Shown here one piece after another: positions 42,395 through 49,676 of a DNA stretch of 64,000 nt (position 1 is its first letter; every line of letters starts with the position of its first letter). The position numbers and the translations under genes are program-made. The DNA comes from AC-32 sp963715575 (lineage in GTDB: Bacteria; Actinomycetota; Thermoleophilia; Gaiellales; Gaiellaceae). Location of the stretch: the NCBI GenBank assembly GCA_963715575.1, contig OY970250.1, positions 806,001-870,000 of the forward strand, read 5' to 3'. Under the pieces are notes generated by a model. It saw only the letters and a program-made list of their open reading frames with translations. It was not told the origin of the DNA and did no database searches.

Positions 42395-43069
42395 ATGAGC
42401 ACGATTGCAACACCGCGCTCCAGCGCGGGATTCGTCCGCTGGGCGGCGCTGGGCGGGGTCGCCTACGTCGTCCTGTTCGTGATCGGCGTAATCCTGATCT
42501 TCGGCGACTCGCCGGACTCAGGCTCCGCGCCGGAGAAGATCATCTCGTACTACTCCCACTCGGGGAACCGCCTGTCGATCAACATCGGCTGGCTCCTCGC
42601 GGCCCTGGGTCTCCTGTTCTTCCTCTGGTTCGTGGCTGCCCTGCGGCAGACGGTCCGGCGCCTCGAGGGAGACGACGGACTCCTGGCCACGCTGACGACG
42701 ATCGGCGGGACCGTCTACGTGACGCTGGCGCTGGCGGCGGTCGCGCTCGAGGACGGGGTCAGGACGATGAGCGACGATACCTTCCACCACCAGGTCTTCC
42801 CGGCGTTGATCCACGCCGCCGACGACGCGGGCTGGATGTTCCAGGCCTCGAGCGGCGCCGGCGCGGGGACGATGATCATCGCCGCGTCGCTGGCGGGGCT
42901 CAGGGCCCGGGCGGTACCGGGCTGGGCCGGGTGGCTCGGGGTCGCGGCCGGGATCGTCTCGCTGGGTCTGCTGCTCTTCTTCCCGTGGTTCGTGCTGGCG
43001 GTCTGGGTGCTGGTCGTGAGCATCGGGATGTTCGTCCGCGCGGGCCGCGCGCCGGCTCCCGCCGTCTAG
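42395..43069 (+). CDS. Six-helix membrane protein of unknown function
   Basis: The 224-residue protein has about six hydrophobic segments and a loop IISYYSHSGNRLSINIGW. The pattern recalls DUF4386-like membrane proteins, but I cannot assign it. AGGAGG at 42385-42390, five bases before the ATG, fixes the start. A strong terminator follows. Confidence 0.7.
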   Translation: MSTIATPRSSAGFVRWAALGGVAYVVLFVIGVILIFGDSPDSGSAPEKIISYYSHSGNRLSINIGWLLAALGLLFFLWFVAALRQTVRRLEGDDGLLATLTTIGGTVYVTLALAAVALEDGVRTMSDDTFHHQVFPALIHAADDAGWMFQASSGAGAGTMIIAASLAGLRARAVPGWAGWLGVAAGIVSLGLLLFFPWFVLAVWVLVVSIGMFVRAGRAPAPAV

Positions 43070-43076
43070 CTGGGGA

Positions 43077-43114
43077 GCACCGGGGCCCGCCGGGAGACCG
43101 GCGGGCCCCGGTGC
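43077..43114. terminator. Bidirectional terminator, 17-bp stem
   Basis: GCACCGGGGCCCGCCGG pairs perfectly with its complement at 43098-43114 around a GAGA loop, between convergent genes. There is no T-run. Confidence 0.75.
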
Positions 43115-43124
43115 GGTTGGGGGG

Positions 43125-44252
43125 TTACGAAGCGGCGATGCCCTCGATGCCAGGCGGGAGGTCGCTGACGCTCCCGATCGGCGTGAGGGTGCCGTTGGGG
43201 CCGATGGCGAACTCGTCGACCGTGCCGTTGGTGCCGGTCTCGGCGTAGAGGAAGCGGCCGCTCGAGGCGAGGTCGATCGGCCCCGGGTTCGTCGTGGCCG
43301 CGACCGCTTGCAGCAACACCGGCTGTCCCATCGGGCCGATTCGGAACGAGCTGAGGTTGTTGCTGGCCGTGTTCGAGACGAAGTAGACCTCACCGACACG
43401 CTCGATCCAGCAGAGCGCAGCCTGGCCGTCGGTCTGCGACTTCGGATCGACGAGCGTGCCACTCGCCTGGATCCGGTACGTCGTCACCGAGCTTGCTCCG
43501 GCCTCGCCGGAGACGAGGCGGTCGCCTGCGCCGAAGGTGAACGCGAACGGAACCGGCGTCGCCGACGGGTTCACGACCGCCGCGGCCGAGAGCCGGCCGT
43601 CGTGCCCGACCTGGAAGACGTCGATCGAGCTCGTGCTCACCTTGGTCGTCACGAGCAGCTGCTTCCCGTCAGGCGTGAACCCGACCTGGCCGGGGGCCAT
43701 CAGGAAGTCCGGTGGATTCGAGTTGGCGAGCCCGAGCGAGCGGGCCGAGCCGGCGATCGGCGAGAGGCCGTGCGGGCCGATGCGGAAGCCCTGGACGATC
43801 CCGGTGCCGCCGGAGTTGAGCACGTACGCCAGGTCGCCGTGGATATCGACGCTGGCGGGGAACTGGCCGCCCGAGGGCACGACGCTCTCGAGCTCGAGCC
43901 GGTCGCCGCGCACGCGGAACGCCGAGACGGTGTTGCTGCCGGCGTTCACCGCGATCAGCCGGCCGTGCTCGAAGGCGAGGGAGCCCTGCGAGGCGAGCGG
44001 GTCGGACTCGTTGCCCGGCAACGCTGCGCCGCCGAGGCCGCCGGTGGCGTAGATGCCGACGCGGGACAGCTGCCCGTCGTGGCCGCGCCGGTAGACCGCG
44101 ATCATGTTCCCGCCCAGCTCGTTCGTCTGCACGAACACGCGCGGGCCACCGTGATGGTGACCGTGCCCGGGACCCGCAGACGACGCCTGGGCGCCGACGA
44201 GCGCCAGCGCCGTCGCTGCCAGCAGGGCGGCCAGGATGGATCGGTGTCTCAT
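43125..44252 (-). CDS. Secreted lactonase-family beta-propeller protein
   Basis: The 375-residue protein has a signal peptide (about 1-26) and a His/Gly-rich start (GHGHHHGG). Seven-bladed propeller repeats follow (VFVQTNELGGNMIAVYRR, GQVGFTPDGKQLLVTTK, NTASNNLSSFRIG). It resembles the YbhE/6-phosphogluconolactonase-type family, but extracellular members rarely have known substrates. It is divergent from the two-component system at 44369, which may regulate it. Confidence 0.8.
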   Translation of the reverse strand: MRHRSILAALLAATALALVGAQASSAGPGHGHHHGGPRVFVQTNELGGNMIAVYRRGHDGQLSRVGIYATGGLGGAALPGNESDPLASQGSLAFEHGRLIAVNAGSNTVSAFRVRGDRLELESVVPSGGQFPASVDIHGDLAYVLNSGGTGIVQGFRIGPHGLSPIAGSARSLGLANSNPPDFLMAPGQVGFTPDGKQLLVTTKVSTSSIDVFQVGHDGRLSAAAVVNPSATPVPFAFTFGAGDRLVSGEAGASSVTTYRIQASGTLVDPKSQTDGQAALCWIERVGEVYFVSNTASNNLSSFRIGPMGQPVLLQAVAATTNPGPIDLASSGRFLYAETGTNGTVDEFAIGPNGTLTPIGSVSDLPPGIEGIAAS

Positions 44253-44313
44253 CGCTGCTCCTCCTCGTGGTTGACGGTTGCCACGCTAGGAGCGGGTCTC
44301 ACCCGGCGCCCTT

Positions 44314-44343
44314 ACGATTTGGCGAACTCGGGTAGAACGATTT
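44314..44343. promoter_or_regulatory. ACGATTT direct repeat in the divergent promoter region
   Basis: ACGATTT occurs at 44314-44320 and 44337-44343, 23 bases apart (about two helical turns on the same face). Such direct repeats are how OmpR/PhoB-type regulators often bind. It lies between the propeller gene and the response-regulator gene. Confidence 0.35.
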
Positions 44344-44368
44344 AAGGAATGCGTAACGGAAGCTGCGT

Positions 44369-45073
44369 TTGCCTGACCAGCAGACTGTCCCGGTGAGCAC
44401 CGTTCTGGTTGTCGACGACGAGCCGCTCGTCCGCGACGTCGTCTCGCGCTACCTCGAGCACGACGGCCATCGGGTCGTGACGGCCGAGGACTGCGACGGC
44501 GCGAGGCGCATGATCGAAAGCGAAGCGCCGAGCCTCGTCCTGCTCGACGTGATGCTGCCGGGCGAGACGAACGGGCTCGACCTGTGCCGCTGGATCCGCT
44601 CGAGCTCGGAGCTGCCCGTGATCCTGCTGACGGCGCGGGTGGAGGAGGCCGACCGGATCGTCGGGCTGGAGCTCGGGGCCGACGACTACGTCACGAAGCC
44701 CTTCTCGCCGCGCGAGCTCACCACGCGCGTGAGGACCGTCCTGCGGCGCTCCCACCCGGCCGAGCGGCCGCTCGAGCGGGTGTCGGCCGGACCGCTCGAG
44801 CTTGACGCGGCCACGCGGGAGGCACGCCGCGACGGCGAGCCGCTCACGCTGACGGCGAAGGAGTTCGACCTGCTCTGGTTCCTCGCCTCGAACCGGAACC
44901 GCGTCTTCTCGCGCGACCAGCTGATGCACCGCGTCTGGGGCTACTCGGCCGCGCTCGACACCGGCACCGTGACCGTCCACGTGCGGCGGCTGCGCGAGAA
45001 GCTCGAGACCGACCCATCCGACCCGCGGCTGCTCGAGACCGTCTGGGGCGTGGGCTACCGGCTGCGCGCATGA
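44369..45073 (+). CDS. OmpR/PhoB-type response regulator
   Basis: The 234-residue protein has a receiver domain (VLVVDDEPLVRD, phospho-acceptor Asp in LVLLDVMLPG, Lys in YVTKPFSPREL). The winged helix DNA-binding domain contains LTAKEFDLLWFLASNRNRVFSRDQL and ETVWGVGYRL. The TTG at 44369 has GGAAG upstream; a GTG at 44393 is an alternative. Its stop overlaps the kinase start (ATGA). Confidence 0.92.
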   Translation: MPDQQTVPVSTVLVVDDEPLVRDVVSRYLEHDGHRVVTAEDCDGARRMIESEAPSLVLLDVMLPGETNGLDLCRWIRSSSELPVILLTARVEEADRIVGLELGADDYVTKPFSPRELTTRVRTVLRRSHPAERPLERVSAGPLELDAATREARRDGEPLTLTAKEFDLLWFLASNRNRVFSRDQLMHRVWGYSAALDTGTVTVHVRRLREKLETDPSDPRLLETVWGVGYRLRA

Positions 45074-46065
45074 GCATCCGCCTGCAGTTGGCCGCACTCG
45101 CAGTCGCCGCGGTCTGCCTCCCGATCGCGGTCGTGGTCGGATCCGGCCTCGTGATGTTCGGCATGCACGATCAGGCGACGTTCTGGCTGGTCGTCGCCCT
45201 CTCGACGCTGTGCGCCCTCGGCGGCGCGCTGCTCCTCGGTCGCCGCATCCTCGGGCCGCTCGACGAGCTGCGGGCCGCCTCGAAGCGACTCGCCGGCGGC
45301 GACCTGAGCGCCCGCGCCTCGGAGTCCGGGCCGCGCGAGCTGCACGAGCTCGGTGCCGCCTTCAACGAGATGGCCGCGAATCTCGAGCACCTCTTCGACG
45401 CCCGCCGCGAGCTCGTCGCCTGGGCGAGCCACGACCTGCGCACCCCGCTCGCCTCGCTGCGCGCGATGGTCGAGGCGCTCGAGGACGGCCTCGCCGAGCC
45501 GGCGGAGTACCTGCCGGCGATCCGGGCGCAGACCGACCTGCTCTCCGACCTCGTCGAGGACCTGTTCGAGCTGGCGCGGATCGACTCGGGCGTGCTCGCG
45601 CTCGAGCTGCGTGAGGCCTCGCTCGGCGAGCTCGTGACGTCGTGCCTGGAGTCGCTGCGGCCCGCCGCGCGCTCACGCGGCGTGCGGCTCGAGTCGAGCG
45701 TCGACCCGAGCGACCCGCTCGTCAAGGTCGCGCCCGACAAGGTGCGGCGCGTGCTGCTCAACCTGGTCGAGAACGCGGTGCGCCACACGCGTCCCGAAGG
45801 TGCGGTCGCCGTGGTCGTGCAGACGGACACCGACCACGTCGTCATCGCGGTCGAGGACGAGGGCGCCGGCCTCGCGCCGGGGGCGCCGCAGCGGATGTTC
45901 GAGCGCTTCTGGCGCGACGACGAGTCGCGCACCCGCTCGAGCGGTGGAGCGGGCCTCGGGCTCGCGATCGCGCAGGGTCTCGTGCACGCGCACGGCGGCA
46001 CGATCTGGGCCGAGAACCGGCGTGAGGGCGGGGCTCGCGTCGCCTTCACCCTGCCGCTCAACTGA
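45070..46065 (+). CDS. Sensor histidine kinase
   Basis: The 331-residue kinase has two transmembrane helices within the first 60 residues and almost no extracytoplasmic loop. A HAMP domain (RRILGPLDELRAASKRLAGGD), the phospho-acceptor H-box WASHDLRTPLASL, the N-box LLNLVENAVRH and G-boxes VEDEGAGLAPG and GGAGLGLAIAQGLV follow. With so little outside the membrane it may sense the membrane itself. It is coupled to the response regulator. Confidence 0.92.
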   Translation: MSIRLQLAALAVAAVCLPIAVVVGSGLVMFGMHDQATFWLVVALSTLCALGGALLLGRRILGPLDELRAASKRLAGGDLSARASESGPRELHELGAAFNEMAANLEHLFDARRELVAWASHDLRTPLASLRAMVEALEDGLAEPAEYLPAIRAQTDLLSDLVEDLFELARIDSGVLALELREASLGELVTSCLESLRPAARSRGVRLESSVDPSDPLVKVAPDKVRRVLLNLVENAVRHTRPEGAVAVVVQTDTDHVVIAVEDEGAGLAPGAPQRMFERFWRDDESRTRSSGGAGLGLAIAQGLVHAHGGTIWAENRREGGARVAFTLPLN

Positions 46066-46134
46066 GCCTTTCTCGGCCACGCTGCTACGCTTTGGGCTCC
46101 ACAGAGCGAGTACCTGGTCGGCTGACGCCTCCCA

Positions 46135-46163
46135 TCTACCGTTCGTGAATAGGTAGAAGGAGG
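46135..46163 (+). promoter_or_regulatory. Leader hairpin abutting a strong Shine-Dalgarno before cspA
   Basis: TCTACC (46135-46140) can pair with GGTAGA (46152-46157), directly against AAGGAGG (46157-46163). ATG follows at 46173. Cold-shock leaders often control ribosome access by structure, so a temperature role is plausible but inferred. Confidence 0.4.
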
Positions 46164-46172
46164 TGTTTTTCT

Positions 46173-46385
46173 ATGGCTACAGGAACAGTGAAGTGGTTCA
46201 ACGACGCCAAGGGGTACGGCTTCATCACCCCGGACGACGGCGGCGGCAAGGATCTCTTCGTGCACCACACCGCGATCTCGGGTGACGGCTACAAGTCGCT
46301 CCCCGAGGGCGCGAAGGTCGAGTACGAGGCCGCCGAGGGTGCGAAGGGCCCCGAGGCAAAGAACGTCGTACAGGTCGCCGGTTAA
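46173..46385 (+). CDS. cspA: Cold shock protein
   Basis: The 70-residue cold-shock domain has both RNA-binding motifs, KGYGFI (RNP1) and DLFVHH (RNP2), with flanking aromatic residues. It binds single-stranded RNA and DNA as a chaperone. A second, diverged cold-shock-like gene follows after a hairpin. Confidence 0.95.
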   Translation: MATGTVKWFNDAKGYGFITPDDGGGKDLFVHHTAISGDGYKSLPEGAKVEYEAAEGAKGPEAKNVVQVAG

Positions 46386-46394
46386 CCACGAGCA

Positions 46395-46422
46395 GGCGCG
46401 CGCCGCTGGCGCGGCGCGCGCC
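46395..46422 (+). terminator. Hairpin between two cold-shock-type genes
   Basis: GGCGCGCGCCGC pairs perfectly with GCGGCGCGCGCC around TGGC, ten bases after the cspA stop and 24 before the next start. It may terminate or attenuate. Confidence 0.6.
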
Positions 46423-46445
46423 GACTCCTAGCGAAAGGACTCTCT

Positions 46446-46703
46446 GTGCGAGGACAGATGCTCTGGTTCAACGAGGTCAAGGACTACGGGTTCATCATGA
46501 CCGACGACGGCGAGCGGCTCGCGGTCGCGGGAAACGGGTTCGCCGAGGGCGAGAAGCCCGAGGGTCGCTGCGCGCACAAGCCGGTCACGTTCGAGGTGGA
46601 CGAGAGCAGCGGCGAGCGGCAGGCGCAGAACGTCGTCTTCGACCAGGAAATCGCGGCGCGGCGGGCGCGGATGCGGAGCGGCGGGCGCGGAATTCGACAC
46701 TAG
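46446..46703 (+). CDS. Diverged cold-shock-domain-like protein
   Basis: The 85-residue protein keeps the cold-shock strand GQMLWFNEVKDYGFI (RNP1-like). The RNP2 F-V-H motif is replaced by RLAVAGNGF, and the C-terminal 20 residues are Arg-rich. It has lost part of the standard nucleic-acid face and gained a basic tail. It starts with GTG after GAAAGGA. It is followed within nine bases by the small basic gene. Confidence 0.72.
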   Translation: MRGQMLWFNEVKDYGFIMTDDGERLAVAGNGFAEGEKPEGRCAHKPVTFEVDESSGERQAQNVVFDQEIAARRARMRSGGRGIRH

Positions 46704-46712
46704 GAGGCATGG

Positions 46713-46910
46713 ATGGCGACGAAGAAGCGGCAGCAGACGATCAACAAGCGCAACCGCGAGCGGGCGATCGAGGAGAAGCGCACGCTCAAGCGGCAGGCCA
46801 AGGCGGAGAAGCGCGAGGCCATCAAGAGCGGCGAGCTCGAGAAGCCGGACTGGCTCGGGCCTCCGAACGAACAGCTCGGCGACGACGACGCACCGCCGAC
46901 GGCCGACTAA
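46713..46910 (+). CDS. Small Lys/Arg-rich protein of unknown function
   Basis: The 65-residue protein is a highly charged helix (KKRQQTINKRNRERAIEEKR, then KRQAKAEKREA) followed by an acidic tail. Such proteins may bind RNA or ribosomes; this is inference. AGGAGG at 46702-46707 serves the ATG at 46713. A nearer-looking ATG at 46709 is in another frame that lacks this composition. Confidence 0.7.
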   Translation: MATKKRQQTINKRNRERAIEEKRTLKRQAKAEKREAIKSGELEKPDWLGPPNEQLGDDDAPPTAD

Positions 46911-46943
46911 CCCTTTACGACTCCTCGGAGTCGAAATGAGCAG

Positions 46944-47705
46944 GTGAAAGCGGCCCTGACCCCGGTCGTGCTCGCCGCGCTGCTAGTCGTCGCCGGGTGC
47001 GGCGGCGGAGGCGGCTCGGCGGCCCCGGCGCGGCCGACGGTCGAGGGGCTGCGGACCCAGCAGCCGAACGGCGCCTGGATCTTCCACCCGGCCGGGCAGC
47101 CGAAACGGCTGGTCATCTTCTTCCACGGCCAGGGCGGCGAGACCGAGGCGACGCCGGCGAATCACCGTGACTGGATCGACCATCTCGTCAAGCAGGGCGC
47201 CGTGGTCGTCTATCCGCGCTACGAGCAGGTCTACAGCCAGGCCGTGCTCGACCCCGCGGTGGCCGGCATCCGCAAGGCGAGCGGGCGGCTCGAGCTGAAG
47301 GGGCTGCCGGTGCTCGCGCTCGGCTACTCGCGTGGCGCGGCGCTGGCGGTCGAGTACGCCGCGGTCGCGAAGCGCGAGCACGTGCCGGTGCCGGACGCCG
47401 TCGAGAGCGTCAACCCGGTGCCCTACGGCGAGACGGCGCGGATCGTGAACCTGAAGCCGCTGACGCCGCGCACGATCCTCGCGCTGATCGTCAGCGAGAA
47501 GGACCCGCACGCCTCCGACGGCGCGGGCCTGCTCCTGCAGCGGCTGCGTGACGCGGGCTTCCCGGGCGGTCAGATCGAACTGAACATCGCGCGCTCGCAC
47601 GGCTCGTTCACGGCCGACCACCTGGCGCCGCTGAGCTCTTCAACGGCCGCGCGGGCCGCCTACTGGGCGCCGACCGACGCGCTGATCAAGCAGCTGAAGG
47701 GGTAG
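46944..47705 (+). CDS. Alpha/beta-hydrolase lipoprotein
   Basis: The 253-residue protein has a lipoprotein signal (LLVVAGCGGGGG), an oxyanion strand VIFFHGQGG, the nucleophile elbow GYSRGA with Ser as nucleophile, and a His near RSHGSFTADH. It is probably an extracytoplasmic esterase-like enzyme. It starts with GTG. A short hairpin (CGACTC-CTCG-GAGTCG, 46918-46933) lies upstream. The 3' end overlaps the convergent DUF218 gene by 66 bases. Confidence 0.78.
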   Translation: MKAALTPVVLAALLVVAGCGGGGGSAAPARPTVEGLRTQQPNGAWIFHPAGQPKRLVIFFHGQGGETEATPANHRDWIDHLVKQGAVVVYPRYEQVYSQAVLDPAVAGIRKASGRLELKGLPVLALGYSRGAALAVEYAAVAKREHVPVPDAVESVNPVPYGETARIVNLKPLTPRTILALIVSEKDPHASDGAGLLLQRLRDAGFPGGQIELNIARSHGSFTADHLAPLSSSTAARAAYWAPTDALIKQLKG

Positions 47706-48101
47706 CGCCGCCAGGCAGGCGAGCTCTCGCACGAGCAGCCTCACCGGCTTCGGGCCGGGCGGGGACGAGCTCGTGACCGTGACGGCCGGGTCGCCGATCG
47801 CCGCGCGCACGAGCACCCGGGCGCGCAAGGCGTGCCACGCCGAGGTGACGACCACGACCTCGTCCGCCTCGAGGCGGCGCGCGGCCTCGGCCACGCCGCG
47901 GGCGTTCTCGCGCGTGTTGCGGGCCCGCGAGTCGAGCACGACCTCGCCCCCGCGCCAGGCGCCCTGCATCAGCTCGGCCTCGCCGCTCAGGAGGACGGCG
48001 TCCGCGTCGACCGTCTCGGCGTGCCGCACGCGTGCTTCGCAAACGTCGTGCAGCTCGCGCTTGCGCCGCCCGGAGTAACCGAGCACCGCGACGAGCCGCA
48101 T
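47640..48101 (-). CDS. DUF218/YdcF-ElyC-like protein
   Basis: The 153 residues contain the DUF218 strand AVLGYSGR, AVLLSGEAE, the core Asn-rich segment DSRARNTRENARGVAEAAR and VVVTSAWHALRARVL. Relatives are linked to envelope precursor handling. It lacks a membrane segment. Its ATG shares one base with the stop of the glycosyltransferase gene (TGATG), so it is last in a cytochrome-glycosyltransferase-DUF218 operon. Confidence 0.82.
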   Translation of the reverse strand: MRLVAVLGYSGRRKRELHDVCEARVRHAETVDADAVLLSGEAELMQGAWRGGEVVLDSRARNTRENARGVAEAARRLEADEVVVVTSAWHALRARVLVRAAIGDPAVTVTSSSPPGPKPVRLLVRELACLAALPLQLLDQRVGRRPVGGPRGR

Positions 48102-48808
48102 CAGCGCCGCCGCCGCAGGAACGCGAACAGCGTCCCGATCACGGTCAGCACAACGAGCAGCGACTTCTTGCCGCGCAGCTTCGACTCGCCGCCCGCGCGC
48201 TCCCGCATCTCGACCGGCACCTCGTCCACGCGCAGGCCGGCCTCGCTCAGGCGCAGCAGCGCCTCGACCTCCGGCGCCTCGGTCACGTACGGCTGGGCGA
48301 GCACCGGCAGCGCCTTCGCGTTCGAGGCGTACATGCCGCTGGTCGCATCCAGGAACGGGCGCCGCAGGACGATGCGCATCGCGCGCCGCAGGAGCGCGGT
48401 GCCGAGCCGCCTTGGCGCGGACGGGATGTACCGGTACGGCGCGAACCCCTCGCCGCTGGCGAAGCGCGAGCCGACGGCGACGTCGCACTCGCCTTCGCGC
48501 ACGCGCTCGAGCAGGCGCTCGAGCTCGACGACCGGGTGCTGGCCGTCGGCGTCGACGCGGCCGCACAGGTCGTAGCCGTGCTGGAGCGCGTACGCGTAGC
48601 CCGCGGCGATCCCGGCCGGCAGACCGCGGTTCCGGCCGAAGGAGACGACCTCGGCGCCGGCTGCTCGGGCCACGTCCGCCGTCCCGTCCGTCGAGCCGTC
48701 GTCGATGACGAGCAGGTCGGCCTCGGGCAGCGCGTGCTGCAGCTCGTCGAGCACGGCCTGCAGGTTCTGCTCCTCGTTCCAGGCCGGCAGGAAGACGAGC
48801 GTGCTCAC
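48101..48808 (-). CDS. Family 2 glycosyltransferase
   Basis: The 235-residue GT-A enzyme has FLPAWNEEQNL, VIDDGSTDGT and the metal-binding RVDADGQHP (D-x-D). A single hydrophobic helix lies near the C-terminus. It resembles dolichyl/polyprenyl-phosphate sugar transferases. It starts with GTG, overlapping the upstream cytochrome stop (GTGA). Confidence 0.9.
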   Translation of the reverse strand: MSTLVFLPAWNEEQNLQAVLDELQHALPEADLLVIDDGSTDGTADVARAAGAEVVSFGRNRGLPAGIAAGYAYALQHGYDLCGRVDADGQHPVVELERLLERVREGECDVAVGSRFASGEGFAPYRYIPSAPRRLGTALLRRAMRIVLRRPFLDATSGMYASNAKALPVLAQPYVTEAPEVEALLRLSEAGLRVDEVPVEMRERAGGESKLRGKKSLLVVLTVIGTLFAFLRRRR

Positions 48809-49632
48809 TTGCCCGCGCTCGAGGCAACATACGCGGCCACGTCGCGGATCTGCTGCTCGCTCAGCTGTCCGCCGAAGGAGGGCATTCCGCCGCCGCCGTT
48901 CGTGACCTTGGCGAGCACCGTGTCGTAGCCCGGCTTCGTGTCGTCGAGGTTCGGGCCGACCTGACCGCTCGACTTCGCGGCCGCGAGCGTGTGGCACGAG
49001 CCGCAGCCGGCCGCGCCGAACACCTTGGCCCCCGCGGCAGCGTCGGCGTTCGCGGGAATCGGCGAGCTCGCCGCGGGCGCCGCGGTCGTGTTCTGCCCGT
49101 AGAGCCAGACGGCGCTCGTCCACCAGACGCCGACCAGCACCGCGAAGAGCAGGCCGCCGGCGACCGGGAGCACGAAGCGCGGGAAGTCGTGCAGGCGCAC
49201 GATCGTCACCTTCGAGGCGAAGGCGCCGTAGACCGCGCAGCCGAACAGCGAATGGGCGAGCACGCGGGTGCTCGGATCCTGGAAGCCGAGCTTGAAGATG
49301 CAGTGGTAGGCGACGGGCAGCGTCAGCACGAACGCGAGCCGGCCCGACCAGCGGTGCACCGGGTTCACCCAGGCGGGCTTCGACCACGGCAGCTTGCCGA
49401 AGATCCAAGCCGCGGTGAAGAGCTGGAAGCACGCGAGCACGACCACCGCGGTCGCAAAGCCGGCCTTGAGGTGGATCGGATCCTCGAAGAAGAGCCGGAA
49501 GTAGCCCTTCGAGCGCGGGTCGTGGTCGGCGAGCAGGCCGGCCGTCAGCGAGACGAGCGCGAACGCGGCCAGCGGCGCGGCGAGCCAGCGGTACGACCGC
49601 TGTTCGGACGGGGCGGCGGCGAGCTCTGCCAC
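48805..49632 (-). CDS. Five-helix membrane domain (DUF6529-like) fused to cytochrome c
   Basis: The 275-residue protein has five hydrophobic helices to residue 178. The cytochrome c domain has C210-x2-C213-H214 and the likely ligand Met250 (GGMPSFGGQ). His93, His110 and His127 in the membrane part are placed like haem-b ligands in b561/ferric-reductase-type proteins, so electrons might cross the membrane into the c haem; this is inference. The haem-c part is very like the lipoprotein at 5021-5395. Confidence 0.82.
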   Translation of the reverse strand: MAELAAAPSEQRSYRWLAAPLAAFALVSLTAGLLADHDPRSKGYFRLFFEDPIHLKAGFATAVVVLACFQLFTAAWIFGKLPWSKPAWVNPVHRWSGRLAFVLTLPVAYHCIFKLGFQDPSTRVLAHSLFGCAVYGAFASKVTIVRLHDFPRFVLPVAGGLLFAVLVGVWWTSAVWLYGQNTTAAPAASSPIPANADAAAGAKVFGAAGCGSCHTLAAAKSSGQVGPNLDDTKPGYDTVLAKVTNGGGGMPSFGGQLSEQQIRDVAAYVASSAGK

Positions 49633-49676
49633 GCGGCTATCGAATCGCAGTCGCGCGCACGAGGCAAGCTACGCGC

